Shown here: in pieces, positions 59,201-64,000 of the stretch
Layout of the letters: the number at the start of each line of letters is the position of its first letter
Numbering within the stretch: position 1 is the stretch's first letter
Source: Archivesica marissinica
Taxonomy: Eukaryota > Mollusca > Bivalvia > Venerida > Vesicomyidae
Length of the DNA stretch: 64,000 nt
Direction: 5' to 3'
Assembly (NCBI GenBank): GCA_014843695.1
Contig: CM026402.1
Coordinates: 14,241,374-14,305,373, forward strand
Made by a program: the position numbers and the translations under genes
Notes under the pieces: generated by a model
What the model saw: only the letters and a program-made list of their open reading frames with translations
Database searches by the model: none
Told to the model about the DNA's origin: nothing

Positions 59201-61836
59201 GACACAGTGTACATAGAAACCGTGAAGCATTCTTCCAGATCAATTGCTCATATTACACAAGATATGTACATACTATACAGTAAGTATGCAGGCAAATTGC
59301 TTAGCTGGAGACTATATATAACCCAAATAGTTGAGCTTCTCTTCAATGGGAACAATGATAGGCCCATCGAATAGTGCATTCAAGCACAAGCAGGCTCTGG
59401 ATCTATTTAAATTTATTTACATGTTTGGCTATGGCCTTGATATATAATAGGGTACCTTTATATATGGTATGGTACCTCGATATATTGTATGGTACCTTGA
59501 TATATGGAATGGTACCGTTATATATTGTATGGTACCTTGATATATGGAATGGTACCTTTATATATTGTATGGTACCTTGATATATGGAATGGTACCTTTA
59601 TATATTGTATGGTACCTTGATATATGGAATGGTACATGGTACCTTGATATATGGAATGGTACCTTGATATGGTACCTTGATATATGGAATGGTACCTTGA
59701 TATGATACCTTGATATATGGCATAGTACCTTGATATATTGTATGGTACCTTGATATATGGCATAGTACCTTGATATATTGTATGGTACCTTGATATATGG
59801 TATGGTACCTTGATATATGGAATGGTACCTTGATATATGGAATGGTACCTTGATATATTGTATAGTACCTTGATATATGGTATGGTACCTTGATATATTG
59901 TATAGTACCTTGATATATTGTATGGTACCTTGATATATGGTATGGTACCTTGATATATTGTATGGTACCTTGATATATGGAATGGTACCTTGATATATGG
60001 TATGGTACCTTGATATATGGTATGGTACCTTGATATATGGAATGGTACCTTGATATATGGAATGGTACCTTGATATATGGTATGGTACCTTGATATATGG
60101 TATGGTACCTTGATATATGGTATAGTACCTTGATATATGGTATGGTACCTTGATATATGGTATGGTACCTTGATATATGGTATGGTACCTTGATATATGG
60201 TATAGTACCTTGATATATGGTATGGTACCTTGATATATGGTATAGTACCTTGATATATTGTATAGTACCTTGATATATGGTATGGTACCTTGATATATGG
60301 TATGGTACCTTGATATATGGTATGGTACCTTGATATATGGTATAGTACCTTGATATATGGTATAGTACCTTGATATATGGTATGGTACCTTGATATATGG
60401 TATAGTACCTTGATATATGGTATAGTACCTTGATATATGGTATGGTACCTTGATATATGGTATAGTACCTTGATATATGGTATAGTACCTTGATATATGG
60501 TATGGTACCTTGATATATGGTATGGTACCTTGATATGATACCTTGATATATGGTATAGTACCTTGATATATGGCATAGTACCTTGATATATGGTATGGTA
60601 CCTTGATATATGGTATGGTACCTTGATATATGGTATAGTACCTTGATATATGGTATAGTACCTTGATATATGGTATAGTACCTTGATATATTGTATAGTA
60701 CCTTGATATATGGTATGGTACCTTGATATATGGTATAGTACCTTGATATATGGTATGGTACCTTGATATATGGTATAGTACCTTGATATATGGTATGGTA
60801 CCTTGATATATGGTATAGTACCTTGATATATGGTATGGTACCTTGATATATGGTATAGTACCTTGATATATGGTATGGTACCTTGATATATGGTATAGTA
60901 CCTTGATATATGGTATGGTACCTTGATATATGGTATAGTACCTTGATATATGGTATGGTACCTTGATATATGGTATAGTACCTTGATATATGGTATGGTA
61001 CCTTGATATATGGTATGGTACCTTGATATATGGTATAGTACCTTGATATATGGTATGGTACCTTGATATATGGTATGGTACCTTGATATATGGTATAGTA
61101 CCTTGATATATGGTATAGTACCTTGATATATGGTATGGTACCTTGATATATGGTATGGTACCTTGATATATGGTATAGTACCTTGATATATGGTATGGTA
61201 CCTTGATATATGGTATAGTACCTTGATATATGGTATGGTACCTTGATATATGGTATGGTACCTTGATATATGGTATGGTACCTTGATATATGGTATGGTA
61301 CCTTGATATATGGTATAGTACCTTGATATATGGTATGGTACCTTGATATATGGTATAGTACCTTGATATATTGTATAGTACCTTGATATATGGCATAGTA
61401 CCTTGATATATTGTATAGTACCTTGATATATGGTATGGTACCTTGATATATGGTATGGTACCTTGATATATGGTATAGTACCTTGATATATGGTATGGTA
61501 CCTTGATATATGGTATAGTACCTTGATATATTGTATAGTACCTTGATATATGGTATGGTACCTTGATATATGGTATAGTACCTTGATATATTGTATAGTA
61601 CCTTGATATATGGTATGGTACCTTGATATATGGTATAGTACCTTGATATATGGTATAGTACCTTGATATATGGTATGGTACCTTGATATATGGTATGGTA
61701 CCTTGATATATGGTATGGTACCTTGATATATGGTATGGTACGTGAGGGAAGATATTGTGTACCTGTTTCGTGAGCACCTCGAGGGCACCTCTATAGTTGT
61801 CATACTGTATATGGTGGCTTATCACCTTCTCGTAGT
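41102..61836 (-). CDS. VPS18: VPS18, C-terminal ten exons (5' exons outside window)
   Basis: Exons in transcript order are 61836-61763, 58752-58597, 53524-53384, 51842-51708, 51197-51113, 48796-48669, 46391-46270, 45163-45046, 44209-44072 and 41215-41102. They give 1211 bases with continuous phases and about 402 residues. Landmarks are YYKFSPLLIQYIP, QLIPALVQYDP, QAIHNYLLSLYAQ, MKYALRLCSEYGHKRECVHIY, LYEEAVDLAL, ELRKKLWLRIARHVVEEEKD, LLKIEDILPFFPDFVTIDHF and the C-terminal RING-H2. The eight RING ligands are C-x2-C, C-x-H-x2-H-x2-C and C-x2-C. VPS18 is a class C Vps core subunit, with VPS11, VPS16 and VPS33, of the HOPS and CORVET tethers on late endosomes, lysosomes and early endosomes. Human VPS18 is 973 residues, so the beta-propeller half lies to the right of this window. 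Exon numbers used here count from the first visible exon. Confidence 0.94.
41216..42190 (-). repeat. About 60-bp array made from VPS18 terminal exon acceptor
   Basis: On the minus strand each unit reads TTCCAG|GCGGAGTTAGATGACC and on through the codons for ELDDLVASECIYCG to GTGGTATATA, where it joins the next unit. About 16 copies are seen, with variable TA-dinucleotide tracts. Confidence 0.95.
42250..43562. repeat. 50-bp minisatellite in last VPS18 intron
   Basis: The unit is AGAGTTACTCTAGACTAACC, ATGGGATAACTTGATCAATC, TACGGTAAGT; about 26 copies, some with a GGATG insertion. Confidence 0.95.
43600..44071 (-). repeat. 50-bp array made from VPS18 exon 9 donor
   Basis: On the minus strand each unit is 33 bases of exon 9 (the codons for LTAMSSKLNVK), AAG|GTACCAG and 11 more intron bases. 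About nine copies lie directly beyond the real donor. Confidence 0.94.
44072..44209 (-). CDS. VPS18: VPS18 exon 9 of those visible (linker within RING region)
   Basis: It encodes ILPNLTGKIGVRVKELQKKL and then AEREDSRHSVTQKQDLTAMS and SKLNVK, the variable insertion between the two halves of the VPS18 RING. The acceptor is TTTTTGTAG| and the donor GTTAAG|GTACAA, phase 0. Its last 33 bases and donor are the unit of the next array. Confidence 0.9.
44281..44408. mobile_element. Short MITE with 22-bp perfect inverted ends
   Basis: TTGTCCTCTCTATATCCGAA begins it and its complement TTCGGATATAGAGAGGACAA ends it; TA-rich flanks lie on both sides, directly next to the Tigger-like MITE. Confidence 0.75.
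44419..44596. mobile_element. Tigger/pogo-like MITE
   Basis: The inverted ends CAGTCAAACCTGTGTTA and TAACACAGGTTTGACTG are flanked by TA. CAGTCAAACC ends with TA duplications are typical of pogo/Tigger-type mariner elements. Confidence 0.8.
45046..45163 (-). CDS. VPS18: VPS18 exon 8 of those visible (RING-H2 first half)
   Basis: It encodes YAQVKALDKCSKCAFPLMTR then AFYLFPCQHKFHSDCLIEE. Six of eight zinc ligands are here: exon residues C10, C13, C27, H29, H32 and C35. The acceptor is AATTACAG| and the donor GAAGAG|GTATGA. Confidence 0.95.
45180..45515 (-). mobile_element. SINE with tRNA-Leu-like head, internally interrupted
   Basis: The tail (45180-45330) and head (45430-45515) of the family are separated by unrelated sequence, in the VPS18 intron between exons 7 and 8. 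Confidence 0.65.
45548..45757 (-). mobile_element. SINE, second head type
   Basis: A reverse-strand copy of the 58848-59092 family. Confidence 0.78.
45780..46018 (-). mobile_element. tRNA-Thr-like SINE in VPS18 intron
   Basis: It is the reverse complement of the family, with an intact head and missing 3' tail, between VPS18 exons 7 and 8. Confidence 0.85.
46270..46391 (-). CDS. VPS18: VPS18 exon 7 of those visible
   Basis: It encodes DAIVSSLEDYNRHIDTLKEE and MDEATGSAEEIRKEIQAFRN, a coiled coil that precedes the RING in the family. The acceptor is GTTCAG|. The donor AATAA|GTACGA is weak but restores the family reading RNK-Y-x-x-V-x-x-x-DKC with the next exon; reading on instead meets a stop with no RING. 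Confidence 0.88.
46478..46697 (-). mobile_element. SINE with tRNA-Leu-like head
   Basis: A reverse-strand copy with the B-box region GGTTCAAACTCC complement, in the VPS18 intron between exons 6 and 7. Confidence 0.82.
46735..47505. repeat. 83-bp minisatellite in VPS18 intron
   Basis: The unit contains CACATGTAGTCTCTAAGGAC, TTTAGATCTCATGTCTATAG and a variable TATGGGG stretch; about nine copies. Confidence 0.93.
47600..47800. repeat. Dispersed repeat shared with 25425-25600
   Basis: GTTCCCTCTGTCTGAAT, CACTTCTGTCGC, GAGCCAATTT and GCCATGTATTTGACA occur in the same order at both places, so these are two copies of one unclassified dispersed element. Confidence 0.6.
48200..48590. repeat. 20-bp minisatellite GAGCTGACAATGACTTCATT
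   Basis: About 19 copies in the VPS18 intron just after the exon 6 donor. Confidence 0.94.
48669..48796 (-). CDS. VPS18: VPS18 exon 6 of those visible
   Basis: It encodes ARHVVEEEKDVKRAMEFLQD and CSLLKIEDILPFFPDFVTID, then HFK. The acceptor is GTACTGCAG| and the donor TTCAAG|GTGTGT. The first 13-14 exon bases plus the acceptor recur through the adjoining 64-bp array. Confidence 0.95.
48797..50632 (-). repeat. 64-bp array made from VPS18 exon 6 acceptor
   Basis: On the minus strand each unit is intron ending TACTGCAG or TACTGTAG, followed by CTTGTCATGTTGTG or CTCGTCATGTTGTG, the first bases of exon 6. There are about 28 copies; several contain a 14-bp TGTACACATACATG insertion. Confidence 0.95.
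50633..51105. repeat. 36-bp minisatellite abutting VPS18 exon 5 donor
   Basis: The unit is GTGTTTAAGGGTTTTGCTAA plus ACTGGGATTGGACGCA, about 13 copies. It is fused on its left to the 64-bp array with no spacer. Confidence 0.94.
51113..51197 (-). CDS. VPS18: VPS18 exon 5 of those visible
   Basis: It encodes VDVELAKLEANKPDEEDVEL then RKKLWLRI, aligned to the family's VDVDLAK to ELRKKLWLKIA. The acceptor is CATGCAG| and the donor ATTG|GTGAGA, phase 1. A 36-bp array begins only about eight bases into the intron. Confidence 0.93.
51288..51577 (-). mobile_element. tRNA-Thr-like SINE in VPS18 intron
   Basis: A full-length reverse-strand copy between VPS18 exons 4 and 5, ending in the ACGTAAAACACAC-type tail. 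Confidence 0.87.
51708..51842 (-). CDS. VPS18: VPS18 exon 4 of those visible
   Basis: It encodes 45 residues including DMKYALRLCSEYGHKRECVH and LMTLYEEAVDLALS, matching the human YALRLCAEHG to YEEAVDLAL block. The acceptor is TTTGCAG-type (TTGTTGCAG|) and the donor CTCTCT|GTATGT, phase 0. Confidence 0.93.
51968..52192 (+). mobile_element. SINE with tRNA-Leu-like head
   Basis: An intact-looking head, GATAGCGCAGTGGTAGCGCG with TTCGCTTCAGGTGCGAA as the anticodon arm, and the common tail. Confidence 0.87.
52265..52505. mobile_element. piggyBac-type MITE, second copy, inverted
   Basis: It is the same element as 26468-26708 in the opposite orientation, TTAA on both sides, in the VPS18 intron between exons 3 and 4. 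Confidence 0.82.
52610..52905 (-). mobile_element. Composite of two SINE fragments, Ser/Leu-type
   Basis: The reverse strand carries the 3' body of the 22754 family (about 52760-52855) beside a fragment sharing the body of the 19255-19480 element. Boundaries are uncertain. Confidence 0.6.
52985..53198 (+). mobile_element. SINE with tRNA-Leu-like head
   Basis: The same family; the B box is GGAGTTCGAGCCCC and the tail ends TTGTATAAACT. Confidence 0.86.
53384..53524 (-). CDS. VPS18: VPS18 exon 3 of those visible
   Basis: It encodes 47 residues, GNEVIRYLEVCVYELKNKDQ then AIHNYLLSLYAQLWPDKLIG, phase 0 at both ends. The acceptor is TGTTGCAG| and the donor GATAAG|GTATAA. It belongs to the alpha-solenoid. 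Confidence 0.94.
53640..54295. repeat. Mixed 15/27-bp repeat near VPS18 exon 3
   Basis: Units ACATCCTCAATGATATCCTC AGACCAT and shorter forms; a higher-order copy of several hundred bases seems repeated once. Confidence 0.9.
54345..54546. repeat. 24-bp repeat, eight near-identical copies
   Basis: The unit is AAGCCAACACTCTAAGCTAC plus ATCC. Confidence 0.95.
54600..58376. repeat. 20-bp minisatellite, about 189 copies
   Basis: The unit is GAAGCATCTAGTATAGTTGT, almost without length change; units differ mainly by T or C in TAG(T/C)TGT. Single-base deletions near 57777, 58000 and 58155 shift the register. Confidence 0.97.
58377..58590. repeat. Diverged derivative repeat next to VPS18 exon 2 donor
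   Basis: About 20-22-bp units such as GACAGTATACAGTATAGTTAT extend the 20-bp array to within about 10 bases of the donor. Confidence 0.88.
58597..58752 (-). CDS. VPS18: VPS18 exon 2 of those visible
   Basis: It encodes 52 residues, SDMKLYYKFSPLLIQYIPKE and onward to QLDPKQLIPALVQYDP. The acceptor GCTTTCCAG| is chosen because the CAG four bases downstream would read into a stop. The donor is GAACAG|GTAAAT. Confidence 0.94.
58848..59092 (+). mobile_element. SINE, second head type on the shared tail
   Basis: The head GGCTGTCCGATTAGCGCAGT with B box GGGTTCGATCCTC and body GGTGGTCGCCAGATCGGACA is followed by the same GTGATTAATATAAGTTGTTA tail as the Leu-headed SINEs. Confidence 0.86.
59440..61740. 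repeat. 20-bp minisatellite ACCTTGATATATGGTATGGT, about 115 copies
   Basis: Units differ mainly in TAT(G/A)GTACC; G and A forms alternate strictly for long runs around 60700-61000. It ends about 20 bases from the VPS18 exon 1 donor. Confidence 0.97.
61763..61836 (-). CDS. VPS18: VPS18 exon 1 of those visible
   Basis: The acceptor GTGTTTCAG| is followed by DYEKVISHHIQYDNYRGALE and VLTKQ, aligning to the family's DYExVxxYHxQHxxYxxALxVL segment. Entry phase needs one base from an exon outside the window. The donor is AAACAG|GTACAC, phase 0. Confidence 0.9.
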
Positions 61837-62004
61837 CTGAAACACAAAGTATGGTTAACTACAACACTCAAGTACTAAAGTGCAAATACTATACATACAA
61901 CACAATCTTTGTTATTTGAGATATTTGACAATATATTGCAAGTATCCGAATTACTGCACATCCAAAATGTGTTCAACCTATAAGAACATTTCCTGTCTAA
62001 TGTC

Positions 62005-62600
62005 ATCATTTGCTAAGTACACACATAAATCATCATTTGCTAAGAACACACATAAATCATCATTTGCTAAGTACACACATAAATCATCATTTGCTAAGTA
62101 CACACATAAATCATCATTTGCTAAGTACACACATAAATCATCATTTGCTAAGTACACACATAAATCATCATTTGCTAAGTACACACATAAATCATCATTT
62201 GCTAAGTACACACATAAATCATCATTTGCTAAGAACACACATAAATCATCATTTGCTAAGTACACACATAAATCATCATTTGCTAAGACACACATAAATC
62301 ATCATTTGCTAAGTACACACATAAATCATCATTTGCTAAGTACACACATAAATCATCATTTGCTAAGTACACACATAAATCATCATTTGCTAAGTACACA
62401 CATAAATCATCATTTGCTAAGAACACACATAAATCATCATTTGCTAAGTATACACATAAATCATCATTTGCTTAGAACACAAATAAATCATCATTTGCTT
62501 AGTACACACATAAATCATAATTTGCTAAGTACACAAATAAATCATCATTTGCTCAGTACACACATAAATCATAATTTGCTAAGTACACACATAAAACAGT
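62005..62600. repeat. 27-bp minisatellite, about 22 copies
   Basis: The unit is ATCATCATTTGCTAAGTACA plus CACATAA; it is a multiple of three, so it gives false ORFs. Confidence 0.95.
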
Positions 62601-62690
62601 ACGGCACAAGTCGGTTATTCCCTGAACCCATTAGTTTAAACAATATTTAGTTCTTTGAATAAATATAGTCAAGTATAAATAATATGTATA

Positions 62691-63111
62691 CAGTCAAACC
62701 TATGTTAGTGGTCACCTCCATTAAGCAGCCAACCTGTATTAAGCAGCCAGTTGCCAGATTCCCAATTTGTTGCTTTGTTATACATTTGAGCTCTATTAAC
62801 CCATTTCATTCTGGATACCGTTCAAACAGTATTTACAAAGAACATAGAGCCAGATCAGCCACTACGGAACATTCCGTCTGATCAGGCTCTATGCTGTTTG
62901 CTATTCAGATGATCTTGCTAAGACACTTGGCTATGTAGCAAACAACATAGATCCTGATCAGCATGCAGCGTCAAGCTGCAGCTGATCTGGATCTATGTTG
63001 TTTGCAAAAACCATTAAATGTATCCAGAATGAAATGGATTAAGCAGCCACCTGTGCTAAGCAGCCACTTTCTGTGATTCCCTTAGCTGGCTGTTTAAGAC
63101 AGGTTTGACTG
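62691..63111. mobile_element. Tigger/pogo-like MITE carrying a nested insertion
   Basis: It has the same ends and interior as 44419-44596, split by the TTAA element at 62796-63042. Confidence 0.85.
62796..63042. mobile_element. TTAA-flanked MITE nested in another MITE
   Basis: It is the same family as 38302-38543, sitting inside the Tigger-like MITE 62691-63111. The uninterrupted relative at 44419-44596 has a single TTAA at the matching point (44524-44527). Confidence 0.88.
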
Positions 63112-64000
63112 TATACATGTAGGATTGAGGAGAAAGCAATCTGCTTGTATGGTTACCTCTTTCCTATGTACATACATGTAGGATTGAGGAGAAAGCAATA
63201 TGTTTGTATGGTTACCTCTTTCCTATGTACATACATGTAGGATTGAGGAGAAAGCAATCTGCTTGTATGGTTACCTCTTTCCTATGTACATACATGTAGG
63301 ATTGAGGAGAAAGCAAGCTGCTTGTATGGTTACCTCTTTCCTATGTACATACATGTAGGATTGAGGAGAAAGCAATCTGCTTGTATGTTTACCTCTTTCC
63401 TATGTACATACATGTAGGATTGAGGAGAAAGCAACCTGCTTGTATGGTTACCTCTTTCCTATGTACATACATGTAGGATTGAGGAGAAAGCAATCTGCTT
63501 GTATGGTTACCTCTTTCCCATGTACATACATGTAGGATTGAGGAGAAAGCAAGTTGCTTGTATGGTTACCTCTTTCCTATGTACATACATGTAGGATTGA
63601 GGAGAAAGCAACCTGCTTGTATGGTTACCTCTTTCCTATGTGCATACATGTAGGATTGAGGAGAAAGCAATCTGCTTGTATGGTTACCTCTTTCCTATGT
63701 ACATACATGTAGGATTGAGGAGAAAGCAATCTGCTTATATGGTTACTTCTTTCCTATGTACATACATGTAGGATTGAGGAGAAAGCAATCTGCTTGTATG
63801 GTTACCTCTTTCCTATGTACATACATGTAGGATTGAGGAGAAAGCAACCTGCTTGTATGGTTACCTCTTTCCTATGTACATACATGTAGGATTGAGGAGA
63901 AAGCAACCTGCTTGTATGGTTACCTCTTTCATATGTACATACATGTAGGATTGAGGAGAAAGCAACCTGCTTGTATGGTTACCTCTTTCCTATGTACATA
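63112..64000. repeat. 59-bp minisatellite running off the window end
   Basis: The unit is TACATGTAGGATTGAGGAGA AAGCAATCTGCTTGTATGGT TACCTCTTTCCTATGTACA in three joined parts, about 15 copies. Single copies lie at about 3150-3210 and 52512-52560. Confidence 0.94.

Noticed and set aside
33690..61740. Centromeric or telomeric satellite
   Set aside because: Many unrelated short arrays are interleaved with conserved genes; there is no single dominant satellite and no telomere motif.
59518..61825. Minus-strand open frames of 755-761 codons (ISRYHTIYQGT repeats)
   Set aside because: They are the 20-bp array in several frames. The only real coding part nearby is VPS18 exon 61763-61836, at one end of one frame.
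61880..62650. 256-codon open frame with SSFAKYTHK repeats
   Set aside because: It is the 27-bp array; the unit length is a multiple of three, so the frame stays open.

Overview
This window is animal nuclear DNA. It has spliceosomal introns with GT-AG junctions, many tRNA-derived SINEs, small terminal-inverted-repeat transposons, a decayed non-LTR retrotransposon and a very heavy load of minisatellites. The style and AT-rich composition suggest a marine invertebrate, most likely a mollusc such as a bivalve, but that placement is inference. Nothing bacterial or viral was seen.

Two conserved protein-coding genes can be rebuilt exon by exon, and they converge tail to tail. On the plus strand, 10231-31987 holds a complete ten-exon SAP30BP (SAP30-binding protein / HCNGP family) gene: 981 coding bases including the stop, 326 residues, with every intron phase matching. 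On the minus strand, 61836 down to 41102 holds the last ten recognisable coding exons (about 402 residues) of VPS18, the RING-bearing core subunit of the HOPS/CORVET tethering complexes. Its 5' exons lie beyond the right edge. The two gene products have no known joint pathway.

By my addition about 29 kb of the 64 kb is tandem repeat, in roughly 30 unrelated arrays with units of 15 to 119 bp. Most long open reading frames, up to 872 codons, are artefacts of these arrays.

The most unusual observation is that several arrays are built from the exon-intron junctions of the two genes. Each repeat unit carries a piece of exon, the splice site and some flanking intron. This holds for the SAP30BP exon 3 and exon 5 donors, the VPS18 exon 9 donor, and the VPS18 exon 6 and exon 10 acceptors. 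A two-copy, in-frame version sits at the SAP30BP exon 8 acceptor. The result is dozens of decoy splice sites beside real ones.

Layout: 1-2.6 kb, minisatellite split by a SINE, then a MITE; 2.6-10.2 kb, intergenic DNA with SINEs and a LINE remnant; 10.2-32 kb, SAP30BP; 32-41 kb, intergenic arrays and MITEs; 41-62 kb, VPS18; 62-64 kb, arrays and a MITE nested in another MITE, in sequence upstream of the visible VPS18 exons. A 1000-base run of N interrupts the largest SAP30BP array.
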